DNA of 53,611 nucleotides from Entomospira nematocerorum (GCF_028748105.1 NZ_CP118170.1:1-53611); one strand, 5' to 3'; positions 1 through 8,521 are shown, numbered from the stretch's first letter. The notes: generated by a model not told the origin, from the letters alone. Numbers and translations: made by a program.

Positions 1-215
1 CAACCCTAGCTTTGGCAATCCACACCAACAGCGATGCAATTCGCTACATGCTCAAAAATTCTAGCTACGCTAGTAGTTATGCCAGTATTCTCCGTCGCCA
101 TGAGAATTGCATAGAGAGCCATTATCGCACCCAAAAAACTAAAGTAGCAGGACTCAAGCCGACCTTTATCTTGCTTGATCTCCAGAGTATCATCGTGCAA
201 CAACCAGAAGAGTAA
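1..215 (+). CDS. 3' part of a hypothetical protein, cut by the window edge
   Basis: This is the C-terminal part of the reading frame that is complete at 52177-52575; the sequence is the same because the window runs past the origin of a circular molecule. It ends at a TAA at 213-215 and is followed by a hairpin and then rep. No known domain is recognised. See the full copy for description. It should not be counted as a separate gene. Confidence 0.6.
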   Translation, partial: TLALAIHTNSDAIRYMLKNSSYASSYASILRRHENCIESHYRTQKTKVAGLKPTFILLDLQSIIVQQPEE

Positions 216-271
216 ACGTTATGCTTGCTATTTTGTGGCAAGTGGATTATAATGCTATCAGAATAAAAAAT

Positions 272-295
272 AAGGAACTGCTCTAACAGTTCCTT
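272..295 (+). terminator. Hairpin between the upstream frame and rep
   Basis: A perfect 9-bp inverted repeat (AAGGAACTG at 272-280, CAGTTCCTT at 287-295) with a 6-nt loop. It is preceded by an A-run and followed by TTTG. It lies 57 bases after the stop of the upstream frame and before the rep leader, so it probably ends transcription from upstream. It recurs at 52632-52655 in the overlap. Confidence 0.6.
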
Positions 296-317
296 TGCAA
301 ACAAGCCACCAATGACT

Positions 318-352
318 TGCTATACTTACCATGTATATAAAAAAGTATAGCA
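318..352 (+). promoter_or_regulatory. Inverted repeat in the rep leader
   Basis: TGCTATACTT (318-327) and AAGTATAGCA (343-352) form a perfect 10-bp inverted repeat with a 15-nt centre that contains ATGTATATAAAA. TATACT within the left arm could serve as a -10 box. It lies 34 bases before the rep start codon, whose ribosome site is AAGGAG at 375-380. An operator or leader hairpin controlling initiator synthesis is plausible; no well-spaced -35 box was found. Confidence 0.45.
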
Positions 353-386
353 CAGCCGGCAAAGAAGGTCAAGTAAGGAGATCCAT

Positions 387-1898
387 ATGTTCGCCTCATC
401 ATCCGCCCAGAGCTATACGCTATCGGACTATCAATACGGTTTTACCCAACCCTATCCTGCCTACGGTATCAAAAATGAGCACGGTTGGCGTACGGTACAT
501 CAGCCCTTAACCAAGTCGGCTATTCAAGCACACCTCAACCATCAAATCTCGATCGGCACTTTTGGGCGTTGGTATCCACGCTATGGCATTATCGATGTCG
601 ATGATGTGGAGATCGCCAAGCTCTATGAGATTCGTTCGCAACTGGGGATGCACGATGGCAATAGTGCCATCTTTACCAGCGAGTCACGCCACTCCTACCA
701 CATCTACTTTAAGCCAGTGCGTAAAGGTAAGATGCTCAATCTCAACCTCTACTTAAAGTGCATGGCATCAGCTCGAGAGTCTTTAAAGATAGAGATTTAT
801 CCGCAAGCCAATCACTTGATACGCCTACCCTTTGGCAAGGGACAATATCATCTAGATAATGGCATCGTCTGGCCGTTGAGCTATCAAGAGGGTATGGAGC
901 TCTTCCACACGATGGGCGAGTATGACGTGGATCACCTACCTTACTTGCCGATGGTTGCCGAAGAGTTCTCTCCTAGCCATAACGTGCTAGAGGCAGACTT
1001 TGGCATCCAAAAAGGCTGGAAGCGTGAAGGGTTAGCCTTGATTAATGAAGGTCTGCAGAGTGATGGTACACGACTAGAGAGCCTTAAACGGGTGATCTAC
1101 TTCTATTGGAGCCAGAATCTGCCAATGGAAGCAACGGTTCGTCTCACCCAACAATGGATGGAGACCAAACATAATCAACACTCCAAAGATTATCGCCAGC
1201 ATCCCCAACGGGTAAGCAAGCAGATTAGCGACTTGACCCAGTGGATCTATGATCACTTTGATCGCTCTTATACCCTGCCTGACTCTGCACATATCGTCGA
1301 TAAAGGCTATCTGACCAAAGAGCTAACCCAGACCTTAGTCGTGGCTAGCCAAGGGCGCTTACCGATTCTCAAGTTTGGCTTGCAATTATTCGCCTATCTT
1401 GCACCACGCAACACCGGCCGTAACAAGATATCGGTACATCGCGATCGTTTGGTAGAGTGGTCATCAACCAAGAATTACCTCCAATACATTGATCACTTCA
1501 AACAACAAGGCTTACTCAAACGAGATGCACGCTACAAAGTGGGACACTATGCTAAAGGAATCAGCTTATTACAAGGCTATACCTCCTTTGATGGTGCCTT
1601 ACAGTTAGAAGAAGATCGCCCTGCCAGTGGATTGCACGAAATTATCCCGATGGTCTACACGCCTCACGATTATGCCAAACAATTAAAGACCATGAACGTT
1701 GATAGAAAATCTATTGAAAAACAAATACGAGAAGTATGGCAACAAAAACAATCAAATACTCCCGTGCGTACCAAAAAGGTAACCACACAACAACGCATTC
1801 AAGAGTATCTACAAGAATATCCTCAAGCTACACAACAAGAAATAGCTAAAGCTCTCCATATCAATCAATCAACTATCAGTAGAAATATGAAAAACTAA
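387..1898 (+). CDS. Plasmid replication initiator with primase-like (AEP) domain and C-terminal HTH
   Basis: 503 residues. The N-terminal domain shows the three archaeo-eukaryotic primase signatures in order: IIDVDD (Asp70, Asp72) for metal, SYHIYF (His105), and IEIYP (Glu136) followed by RLPFG. The last 40 residues (TTQQRIQEYL through ISRNMKN) form a winged or homeodomain-like helix-turn-helix that probably binds the origin. The start is supported by AAGGAG 6 bases upstream. Family knowledge says such proteins prime or initiate plasmid replication; the exact Rep family is not identified. Base use changes within the gene: up to about 1690 it is clearly richer in G and C than its surroundings, and the last 200 bases are AT-rich. 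A broken relative lies at 48362-49078. Inference: it is the active initiator of this circle. Confidence 0.78.
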   Translation: MFASSSAQSYTLSDYQYGFTQPYPAYGIKNEHGWRTVHQPLTKSAIQAHLNHQISIGTFGRWYPRYGIIDVDDVEIAKLYEIRSQLGMHDGNSAIFTSESRHSYHIYFKPVRKGKMLNLNLYLKCMASARESLKIEIYPQANHLIRLPFGKGQYHLDNGIVWPLSYQEGMELFHTMGEYDVDHLPYLPMVAEEFSPSHNVLEADFGIQKGWKREGLALINEGLQSDGTRLESLKRVIYFYWSQNLPMEATVRLTQQWMETKHNQHSKDYRQHPQRVSKQISDLTQWIYDHFDRSYTLPDSAHIVDKGYLTKELTQTLVVASQGRLPILKFGLQLFAYLAPRNTGRNKISVHRDRLVEWSSTKNYLQYIDHFKQQGLLKRDARYKVGHYAKGISLLQGYTSFDGALQLEEDRPASGLHEIIPMVYTPHDYAKQLKTMNVDRKSIEKQIREVWQQKQSNTPVRTKKVTTQQRIQEYLQEYPQATQQEIAKALHINQSTISRNMKN

Positions 1899-1913
1899 TT
1901 ATGCATTTTGGAG

Positions 1914-1960
1914 AAAAAATACAACACATACAATTGCATAGAGATGGCTCTTGTATGTAT
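1914..1960 (+). repeat. Copy 1 of a three-copy dyad element downstream of rep
   Basis: A6-TACAAC, ACATACAATTGCATAGAG and then CTTGTATGTATTC. ACATACAA and TTGTATGT can pair. Closely related sequence follows the rep remnant (49095-49139), and a fuller inverted-repeat form follows the lipoprotein gene (35302-35366, minus orientation). In all three cases it lies 3' of a gene in the sense direction, so a shared terminator or processing element is likely. Confidence 0.55.
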
Positions 1961-2005
1961 TCTTCTCTTAGTTAAGAGAAGAGTAAAGAGAAAGACCTCT
2001 TTCTC
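1961..2005. terminator. Two tandem hairpins between convergent rep and WHH lipoprotein genes
   Basis: Hairpin one has 10-bp arms, TCTTCTCTTA (1961-1970) and TAAGAGAAGA (1973-1982), with a 2-nt centre. Hairpin two has 8-bp arms, GAGAAAGA (1988-1995) and TCTTTCTC (1998-2005), with a CC centre. They sit between two convergent genes and could stop transcription from both sides. Neither is followed by a long U-tract. Confidence 0.6.
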
Positions 2006-2024
2006 CATAGACGTTAGTTAGAGA

Positions 2025-2546
2025 TTATTTTCGATTATTGGTTCCTCCTCCCCAAATCCATCTTCCACCTGTATGTGGTGTTGCATCATGAATAATGCGA
2101 TCAACTAATTGCATCTTTCCCAGAGGTGCATCATGATGCCAAGTATAGCCTAAGGGAATCTTACCATCTTTAATCATCTGTTGTTGCTTGCGGGTAAACT
2201 TACGACGTAGTTTTGAATCTCTTGTGATGGCGTCTTTGAGTTCTCTTTGGAGATAGCGTTTTTGTTTGCTATCACTAGCTAGCCATAACTCTTCTGGGAG
2301 AATGAAGGAGACGATACTAGGAAATGGAGCAGCGACAATGGCCACATCTTCTGATGCGGTATTGCGCTTGGTGATGATTCGTCGATACCAAATATCGGTG
2401 ATGGGATGTTGTTGATTTTCCAAATGTTGATGCACTGATGGTAGAAGAGTGATCTCTTTAGTATTAGGTGGATTGGGGAGTGGTTGATGCTGGCAGGAGA
2501 TACAGATAATTATGAATATATATGACATGAAGGAGCGTGGATTCAT
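2025..2546 (-). CDS. Putative lipoprotein with C-terminal WHH (HNH/Endo VII) nuclease toxin domain
   Basis: 173 residues. The N-terminus has a hydrophobic segment (residues 8-17) ending in ISC with Cys18, a plausible lipobox, so the protein would be exported and lipid-anchored. A polar stretch follows, and then at residues 132-161 GYTWHHD, GKMQLVD, IIHDATPHTGG. This is the conserved pattern of the WHH branch of HNH/Endonuclease VII nucleases found at the C-termini of polymorphic toxins; His137, His138, His153 and His158 are the likely metal or catalytic residues. No clear ribosome site precedes the ATG, and Met7 is an alternative start. An immunity gene, normally adjacent and downstream, is absent: downstream lies only the convergent rep. 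It could be a secreted competition toxin, or a nuclease used in scavenging. Fold call is good; role is inference. Confidence 0.62.
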   Translation of the reverse strand: MNPRSFMSYIFIIICISCQHQPLPNPPNTKEITLLPSVHQHLENQQHPITDIWYRRIITKRNTASEDVAIVAAPFPSIVSFILPEELWLASDSKQKRYLQRELKDAITRDSKLRRKFTRKQQQMIKDGKIPLGYTWHHDAPLGKMQLVDRIIHDATPHTGGRWIWGGGTNNRK

Positions 2547-2710
2547 ACTATATAAGATCGTAAAAAGAAGCTAATAAATATCTCTTATGGATGATTTTTT
2601 ATGCAAAAATGGGGTATATAGGGAGAGAGGTATGAATAGATAGAGGCTAATCTATTGTTATATAAGGAGATAATAAATAGACAGAATAGTAATTATGATA
2701 AATATATATA

Positions 2711-2872
2711 ATACATTCAATATTGACAATACATTCAATATTGACAATACATTCAATATTGACAATACATTCAATATTGACAATACATTCAATATTGACA
2801 ATACATTCAATATTGACAATATATCCAATATTGACAATATATCCAATATTGACAATACATCCAATATCTATT
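2711..2872 (+). repeat. Array of nine 18-bp iterons upstream of parA (probable centromere/operator)
   Basis: Six units of ATACATTCAATATTGACA (2711-2818) are followed by two of ATATATCCAATATTGACA (2819-2854) and a degenerate ninth (2855-2872), head to tail with no spacers. Each full unit contains CAATATTG, a perfect palindrome (TCAATATTGA in the first six units), and ends in TTGACA, a -35 box. The array directly precedes parA and the parA promoter begins inside it. By analogy with small ParA/ParB-type plasmid cassettes, it is probably the partition site bound by the small ParB and also its autoregulatory operator. A replication-iteron role is the alternative. Confidence 0.85.
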
Positions 2873-2877
2873 AGAAT
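2849..2877 (+). promoter_or_regulatory. parA promoter embedded in the iterons
   Basis: The TTGACA at the end of unit 8 (2849-2854) is followed by exactly 17 bases and TAGAAT (2872-2877). The parA start lies 32 bases on, with GGAG at 2899-2902. Because the -35 box is part of an iteron, protein bound to the array would block this promoter directly. Confidence 0.75.
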
Positions 2878-2909
2878 AGGAGGTATCATACATAATATGG
2901 AGTTTAAGG

Positions 2910-3695
2910 ATGATCATAGCTATTACAAATGTGAAGGGAGGCGTAGGTAAATCAACCTTATCGATACATTTTGCTTACATTTTTTCAAGTATTTTAGACT
3001 ATAAACGTGTTTTACTGCTTGATGCAGATAAGCAAGCCTCTGTCTGGACATGGTCACAAATACGTGCTGATAATGAATCACTAAGTATAATTCGTTGTCA
3101 ACCGTTGGGAAAACAAGGTGTACGACCTCTCTTACTTAGAGAACGAGAAGATAATGATGTTGTTATTGTCGATGTTGGTGGTGAAGATAGTACAGTAACG
3201 CGTGCTGTAGCAGCTACAGCGGATATAGTGATTATCCCAAGCCAAATTTCATCGATGGATCATTCTGGTAACAAGGTCATTATCCGTCTTGCAGAAGAAG
3301 CCCAAAGTTATAATCCTGATATGCAAACTTGTATGGTTCTCAATCGTATTAGTACGACAACAAAGGAAGTTGATGAAATTGATGAGCTTAAAGAATTATA
3401 TCCAAGTTGGATATTATGGCCTCAGCACATGAAGAATAATCGATATGCAGTTATTCATGATCGTGTCGCATTTCGGCGTACTACATTAGAAGGATTTACA
3501 GTTTTTGATCAGATAGAAGAGAGTTCTACTGACTGGAAAGCACAGTACGATATAGCTAAGACACTACATGGAATCATGATGATTTGCGAGTATAACGAGC
3601 TGGCTAGTATGATTTATGATAAATTTCTTCAACCTTTTGTTCTGCGTCAATCAAAGGAAGAGATGAAGTATATTAAGCGATATGGGGATATGTAG
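2910..3695 (+). CDS. parA: ParA-family partition ATPase
   Basis: 261 residues. The deviant Walker A motif KGGVGKST is at residues 9-16 with the second signature lysine (Lys9), followed by LLLDADKQAS (A' motif) and VVIVDVGG (Walker B). No N-terminal DNA-binding extension is present, as in short type Ib ParA proteins that leave promoter binding to ParB. It hydrolyses ATP and moves plasmid copies over the nucleoid. The start at 2910 follows GGAG by 7 bases; an upstream ATG at 2895 is in another frame. It is followed after 2 bases by the small parB, and both probably share the iteron-embedded promoter. Confidence 0.9.
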   Translation: MIIAITNVKGGVGKSTLSIHFAYIFSSILDYKRVLLLDADKQASVWTWSQIRADNESLSIIRCQPLGKQGVRPLLLREREDNDVVIVDVGGEDSTVTRAVAATADIVIIPSQISSMDHSGNKVIIRLAEEAQSYNPDMQTCMVLNRISTTTKEVDEIDELKELYPSWILWPQHMKNNRYAVIHDRVAFRRTTLEGFTVFDQIEESSTDWKAQYDIAKTLHGIMMICEYNELASMIYDKFLQPFVLRQSKEEMKYIKRYGDM

Positions 3696-3697
3696 TT

Positions 3698-3985
3698 ATG
3701 GGTAAATGGGATAAAATTAATAAGACAAAGACATTGGATGAATTTATTGCAGAACCAGCAGAGCAAGCAAAGGTATATTTAGCAAAAGAAGCATCAAAAA
3801 AAAATCCAGTAGATGCTGCTATAACGATAGGAGTTCATCTTAAACTACAGGCTACTGATCTTCATTTTTTAGATCGTGAACTAACACAAGATCTTCGTGC
3901 TAGCGGTGATGCTCGATGGCAGGGTAATATTTATCGCCCAGAACTGATTCGTTATTTAATTGAATTCTATAAGCAACATCGATGA
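3698..3985 (+). CDS. parB: Small ParB-like centromere-binding protein
   Basis: 95 residues, starting 2 bases after parA. It is charged and helical-looking with a lysine-rich first half; I see no clear ribbon-helix-helix or HTH signature by eye. The call rests on position: in type Ib cassettes the second gene is a small dimeric DNA-binding protein that binds the upstream repeats, loads ParA and represses the promoter. The centromere is then expected to be the iteron array at 2711-2872. If the call is wrong, it is an unknown protein of the partition operon. Confidence 0.6.
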   Translation: MGKWDKINKTKTLDEFIAEPAEQAKVYLAKEASKKNPVDAAITIGVHLKLQATDLHFLDRELTQDLRASGDARWQGNIYRPELIRYLIEFYKQHR

Positions 3986-4191
3986 ATGAGGAGATATTGT
4001 TTATAGAAGATAAGTAATGGATGACTACATATTATCCAATCATAAGGTGTAACGTTGAGTTATAATACTTAAGATTGCATTGACATAATCAAGATCTATG
4101 CCAGTAGATTTTTTACGCTCTTGGCATGGATAAATACATACAAGATAATCGTCCAAAGATACCGGCTTTAGTGCTAGCTTTAATCAGTATC

Positions 4192-4220
4192 TTGGATAAA
4201 ATCTTATTTATTGCTATACT
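4192..4220 (+). promoter_or_regulatory. ridA promoter in the 3986-4295 gap
   Basis: TTGGAT (4192-4197), 17 bases, TATACT (4215-4220), 75 bases before ridA. Downstream, AATAGGTGA and TCACTTATT form an imperfect dyad that could be an operator. The rest of the gap contains only a short dyad around ATGCCA and TGGCAT (about 4097-4128). A 61-codon frame here overlaps ridA and does not look coding. Confidence 0.5.
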
Positions 4221-4295
4221 CAACAATATAAAAATAATAGGTGAGAGACTCTATTCACTTATTAAGTATTATAATATGAAGAAAGAGGTTTTCAA

Positions 4296-4682
4296 ATGGG
4301 AAATAAATTAGTATTTAGCGATAATGCACCTGCTGCAATTGGACCATATGCACACGCTGTTGAGGCAAATGGAGTCTTATATGTATCAGGACAAATTCCA
4401 GCAGATCCAAAAACAGGTGAATTTCCTGAAGGTATAAAGGCACAAACAAAGCAATCTCTTGCTAATGTTGATGCGATCCTCAAAGAAGCTGGATATACCA
4501 AGTTTGATGTGGTTAGAGCAGGAATATTTGTAAAGGATATGAACGAATTTGCTCAGATCAATGAAGTATATGCAGAGTATTTTGAATCGCATACGCCAGC
4601 TAGAGCGACAGTTGAAGTTGCACGTCTTCCAAAAGATGCTGGGGTTGAGATTGATGTCATTGCTGTCAAAGCAAAGCAATAA
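4296..4682 (+). CDS. ridA: RidA family 2-iminobutanoate/2-iminopropanoate deaminase
   Basis: 128 residues, the usual length. It hydrolyses reactive enamines and imines such as 2-aminoacrylate released by PLP enzymes. Family features seen are GPYAHAVEANGVLYVSGQIP near the start, the imine-binding Arg103 in HTPARATVEV and Glu118 near the end. AAGAGG precedes the ATG. It is monocistronic, divergent from the catabolic block, with its own promoter and a hairpin behind it. Most RidA genes are chromosomal; carriage here near a yhf operon with two PLP-type enzymes suggests it could protect against their side products, which is inference. Confidence 0.9.
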   Translation: MGNKLVFSDNAPAAIGPYAHAVEANGVLYVSGQIPADPKTGEFPEGIKAQTKQSLANVDAILKEAGYTKFDVVRAGIFVKDMNEFAQINEVYAEYFESHTPARATVEVARLPKDAGVEIDVIAVKAKQ

Positions 4683-4695
4683 TTAATTTAGGTAA

Positions 4696-4730
4696 TACAT
4701 AGGTATCCTGAATTTAGAGATACCTATGTA
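4696..4730. terminator. Hairpin after ridA
   Basis: Perfect 12-bp arms TACATAGGTATC (4696-4707) and GATACCTATGTA (4719-4730) with an 11-nt loop, 14 bases after the ridA stop. No U-tract follows. Confidence 0.6.
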
Positions 4731-4910
4731 CATGTGTAAGAAGTGGTATGATGAATATCTGGGAATAAAGTAGGTGAACAAGAGCTAGCTGAGGTAGTAA
4801 TCTATCAACTGAATTTTTTATGATGGATTTCAAATGAATTTATGTTTTGTATAAAGTTGGATTATAGGGAGTATTAGATAATATTTAGTTACGAAGTGAT
4901 GATAATAATA

Positions 4911-4952
4911 GTCAATGTATAGAAACTATTTTACATCTTTTTATACATTGAC
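4911..4952. terminator. Hairpin after the ygc-type operon
   Basis: Perfect 11-bp arms GTCAATGTATA (4911-4921) and TATACATTGAC (4942-4952) with a 20-nt loop, 20 bases beyond the stop of the last gene of the minus-strand operon. No U-tract. The region between this and the ridA hairpin holds nothing else I can recognise. Confidence 0.55.
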
Positions 4953-4972
4953 ATTGTATATTAATCAGATTA

Positions 4973-6223
4973 CTATTTCTCCTTCGTTAGTTTTTCAATT
5001 CGAAAGTAGAAGTAGAGCGTTAATATAAGACCGATAATTCCAATACCAGCAGATATCATAAAGTAGAGGCTATTGGCTTGTTCATAACTAAATTGTTTAT
5101 ACAGCTGACCACTAATTGTCGGGAGTATAACATCGGGAAGATATCCCAAAAAAGAGATAAGTCCAATCGCAGTACCTAATAGGGTTGCATTAACTTGCAA
5201 GAATTGGAGTAGAGACCAATATACACCACGAATGACGTAATTTGATAATCCAATGAGGATAATTATCGTAAAAACAATGGCATTTGATAGGGGAATAATA
5301 GATATGAGGAAGAGACCTGTACTAGAAAATAGCAGGGTGATAGCGAGTAGTTTAGTTTTACCTATTTTATCTGCAATAATACCACCACCTATGCCACCAA
5401 TAGGTCTCATCCATAAGACAATGACTGTAATAGTTCCTGCAAGTTCGGCACTAACTTTTTGATTAACAACGAGAAATCCTGAAAAGTAATAGACAGTCCA
5501 AAATACTGTATATCCAGTAAAGATAATAGCACTGATAAGCCATACCTCTTTCATTCCTAACAGTTGTTTTATTGCGAGGATACTGGCTTTTTTTTCAACG
5601 TTCTTAGTGGACGTCTTTTCGCGTTTTGTCTCAGATAGAGTGAGAGCTATGGCCGCGGCTAAGATAATTAGTGTTATCACATACATAAATATGACATATC
5701 GCATTGCTGTGTCAGTATTGGCTTGATCGGGAGAGCTTTTTGTTATCGCTACAAAAATGCTGATAGCAATAGTTCCTAGAATAGCTTCTACCAAACCACG
5801 ACCACCATCGAGAATACCAAAGAATTTTCCCTCTGTTTCGGGGGTTGTCAATAATTTAACAGCCTTCATAAGGGAGCTCCAAAATGTAAAAACAGTAGAA
5901 AATCCAAAACCTATGAAAATAAGCTTTATTATCGGGTACGATGGCATTGTTGATAACCATAGACCTAGTAATGAGGTAGCTAATAAAGAAAAGACAATCA
6001 GCCACTTAGCGGGAAATCGATCGGCAAGCCAGCCACTGGGGAGATACCCAATGACAAACATCATTCCTAACATCGAGTAGAGTGTACTCAGCTGATCGAT
6101 GCTGATATGAAGAACCTCTAAAAGAGGTTCCTGAAAGTTTGTTCGTAAATAGACCAGCGGATAAATAGATCCAGCAGCTAAAACAAGTAAAATAAGCTGG
6201 AGGTAAGATTTTTTTACAGACAT
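4973..6223 (-). CDS. yqcE: MFS transporter, YqcE/YihN-like
   Basis: 416 residues with about 12 hydrophobic segments. The MFS signature GWLADRFPAK is at residues 64-73 after TM2, and FFGILDGGRG at 134-143 is a stretch I associate with the E. coli YqcE and YihN transporters. It is the last gene of a four-gene operon and starts directly next to the kinase stop. E. coli has the same neighbours: ygcU, ygcW, yqcE, ygcE. It probably imports the sugar, sugar acid or glycoside that the other three enzymes degrade. Substrate unknown. Confidence 0.8.
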   Translation of the reverse strand: MSVKKSYLQLILLVLAAGSIYPLVYLRTNFQEPLLEVLHISIDQLSTLYSMLGMMFVIGYLPSGWLADRFPAKWLIVFSLLATSLLGLWLSTMPSYPIIKLIFIGFGFSTVFTFWSSLMKAVKLLTTPETEGKFFGILDGGRGLVEAILGTIAISIFVAITKSSPDQANTDTAMRYVIFMYVITLIILAAAIALTLSETKREKTSTKNVEKKASILAIKQLLGMKEVWLISAIIFTGYTVFWTVYYFSGFLVVNQKVSAELAGTITVIVLWMRPIGGIGGGIIADKIGKTKLLAITLLFSSTGLFLISIIPLSNAIVFTIIILIGLSNYVIRGVYWSLLQFLQVNATLLGTAIGLISFLGYLPDVILPTISGQLYKQFSYEQANSLYFMISAGIGIIGLILTLYFYFRIEKLTKEK

Positions 6224-7660
6224 CTATATACCCTCATACGCGTCATGCAAGTGTTTTAATATCGTATCCGATTCTTGTATGAGATTTCTATATGCAATGT
6301 TAATTTTTTGATATCGATTCACGTTATCTTTGACAGGATAAAACGTGGTTGATCGATGCACCATATGCTTAATAGCTTCAGAGAAACTAGGATAGACCTT
6401 ACTTGCCACAGCCGCGGCAATGGACGCTCCTAATCCAGCTATACTATCATTTTCTGTACGATAAGCTGGCATATTAAAGGTATCAGCTAAAATTTGCATG
6501 AACAGATCCGAATGAGATCCGCCCCCAGTAACAACAAGCTCTTTGGGTGCTATTCCTAGTTCATGAATCATATCTGATGTATGATTATACATTGTCAAGG
6601 CGATGCCTTCTAATATCGATCGATAAATATGGGGATAACTATGACGTTGATCAAAGCCAATAAACATACCTTTTTTATGGGGTTGATTAGGCGGAGCTAA
6701 CCAATCTAAAATACACATAAGCCCATCACTACCGACAGATACCTTACTTGCAACTTTGTTTAGATAATTTTCTAATGATAAGTTATGTTCTTCTGCATGT
6801 TGAACTAACTCCTCTCCTAGAAGTGATTTGAGCCAACTAACAGTCCACATGCCACGACGGATACCATTACTTTCATAGAGATACTGATAAGGTTCACAAG
6901 CCATGTTGGTCCAAAATGATTGTGCCGATGCAATATAGTTCTTTCCAATTACCATACTCGCGATATAGGTTCCTAAAGATAAAAGAACTGTAGATTGATC
7001 TTGCAGACCGGCTCCTAGCGCTTCGACAGCCTTATCATTTGCCGTATGTGCAACAGGAATACCTGCAGGAAGGCCGGTAAGTTGACTTATCTCTTGACTC
7101 AAATAACCACCAATTTCACCTGGCATTTTTAAGGCATACATCATAGATTTGGTAATACCATGTGTCTGCAGTGTAGAAGGATCATCAATAGCCTGCCATT
7201 TTTCAGCATCGATGGGCCATTGTCCAATACAATTTGCGATTGTATCAGTAAAATTATTGGTGAGGCGACCCATAAGATAGCCTGTTGTGGCTGTCACATA
7301 GGCAACGTTTGGGTTATGATGTTCATAGGCTGAGGCAATACGGTTGTCCATCCAGCTGATAACTGGTTGGGCTAATGTCCCATTTTTTTGTAGAAGACAG
7401 CGACAATAACGAATACTACCTAATCCAATCGCTCGAATTTCCTCTGGTTCTCCATCAAACTGTTCCAGCGCTTTTTTAATTGTTGAAATAAGAGAGTCGA
7501 ATAGATCATCATCGGGATGTTCGGCTACTCCATCGGCTGTAGTATGCATTGGTTGTAGATTTTCGCTTGCCTGTGCTATAGTGTGTCCGTGTTCATCAAC
7601 GATAATAACTTTGGTACTTTGCGTACCACCATCAATTCCCATTAGATATTGTTTAGCCAT
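6224..7660 (-). CDS. ygcE: FGGY-family carbohydrate kinase, YgcE-like
   Basis: 478 residues. The N-terminal ATP-binding motif MGIDGGTQSTKVIIVDEHG and the substrate-facing ISWMDNRIAS lie in the first domain. The second domain has LLSLGTYIAS and VVTGGGSHSDLFMQILAD, the classical FGGY phosphate 1, phosphate 2 and adenosine elements. It phosphorylates a sugar or keto-sugar made by the oxidoreductases. AAGGAG precedes the start. Length and operon context match E. coli YgcE better than xylulokinase. Substrate not known. Confidence 0.82.
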   Translation of the reverse strand: MAKQYLMGIDGGTQSTKVIIVDEHGHTIAQASENLQPMHTTADGVAEHPDDDLFDSLISTIKKALEQFDGEPEEIRAIGLGSIRYCRCLLQKNGTLAQPVISWMDNRIASAYEHHNPNVAYVTATTGYLMGRLTNNFTDTIANCIGQWPIDAEKWQAIDDPSTLQTHGITKSMMYALKMPGEIGGYLSQEISQLTGLPAGIPVAHTANDKAVEALGAGLQDQSTVLLSLGTYIASMVIGKNYIASAQSFWTNMACEPYQYLYESNGIRRGMWTVSWLKSLLGEELVQHAEEHNLSLENYLNKVASKVSVGSDGLMCILDWLAPPNQPHKKGMFIGFDQRHSYPHIYRSILEGIALTMYNHTSDMIHELGIAPKELVVTGGGSHSDLFMQILADTFNMPAYRTENDSIAGLGASIAAAVASKVYPSFSEAIKHMVHRSTTFYPVKDNVNRYQKINIAYRNLIQESDTILKHLHDAYEGI

Positions 7661-7690
7661 AAATAATCTCCTTTTTTTATAGCAAAAAAC

Positions 7691-8476
7691 CTATCGTACT
7701 AAGTAGCCACCATCTACGGATAAGGTGTGACCATTTACATAGTTAGATGCGGCGCTGGCTAAAAATACTGTAGCTCCCATTAAATCGAGTCGATCACCCC
7801 ATCGTCCAGCCGGAATATGATCAAGTACGCGTTGATTACTTTCAGGATTATTTCGGGTTTTTTCTGTAATAGTGGTAGCATAATAGCCAGGAGCAATGGC
7901 ATTGACTTGGATATTAAATTGTGCAAGTTCATCACAGTAGGCTTTTGTGAATCCTACAATTCCATGCTTGGTTGCTGCGTATGCAGGTGACCACTGTCCT
8001 CCCAAGAAAGAAAACATGGATCCGATATTAATGATCTTTCCACTGCGTTGTGGAATCATGAATTTACATGCTTCATGGCTCAATTCAAAAGCAGCGGTAA
8101 GATTTAGTGCAATCATTGGATCCCATTGATTACGATTATATTTAAGGACATCTGGTTCATTAATGCTAGTGCCTGCACTATTAACAAGGATATCAATGCT
8201 CCCAAACCGTGATACACAAGATTCGATAATCTTTTTTGGTTCTCCAGTTTTGGTGATATCAGCTTCCATGAAGGCATACTCTACCCCACACGCCTCTATT
8301 AATCGCTGTGTTGTCCCATCATCATTGAGAATACTTGGAATAAAAATATTGGCTCCTGCTTTAGCTAGAGATAGGGCAAAAGCTTGCCCTAGTCCTCCTG
8401 TTCCACCAGTAATGATAGCAGTTTTTCCTTTTAGGGAAAAGAAATCCATTGTGAAATCAGTAATTTCATTATTCAT
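7691..8476 (-). CDS. ygcW: SDR-family dehydrogenase, YgcW-like
   Basis: 261 residues. The Rossmann motif TGGTGGLG at 23-30, the VNSAG motif at 98-102 and the catalytic Ser153, Tyr166 and Lys170 (YAATK) are all present. It resembles gluconate 5-dehydrogenase and KduD, so it likely oxidises or reduces a hydroxyl of a sugar acid with NAD(P). It starts after AAGGAG with 6-base spacing. It is the second gene of the ygcU-ygcW-ygcE-yqcE set. Confidence 0.83.
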   Translation of the reverse strand: MNNEITDFTMDFFSLKGKTAIITGGTGGLGQAFALSLAKAGANIFIPSILNDDGTTQRLIEACGVEYAFMEADITKTGEPKKIIESCVSRFGSIDILVNSAGTSINEPDVLKYNRNQWDPMIALNLTAAFELSHEACKFMIPQRSGKIINIGSMFSFLGGQWSPAYAATKHGIVGFTKAYCDELAQFNIQVNAIAPGYYATTITEKTRNNPESNQRVLDHIPAGRWGDRLDLMGATVFLASAASNYVNGHTLSVDGGYLVR

Positions 8477-8521
8477 ACATAACTCCTTTTTTTGTAAAAA
8501 AATAATGCTTATTTAGTAAGT

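Noticed and set aside
2711..2872. Possible CRISPR array
   Set aside because: Units abut with no spacers and there are no cas genes.
2647..2950. Long frames on both strands encoding repeated MTIHSIL- or VNIEC-like peptides
   Set aside because: They are produced by the 18-bp iterons, whose length is a multiple of three; no ribosome site or protein character.
4126..4311. 61-codon frame before ridA
   Set aside because: It overlaps the ridA start and covers its promoter, has no ribosome site and no recognisable content.
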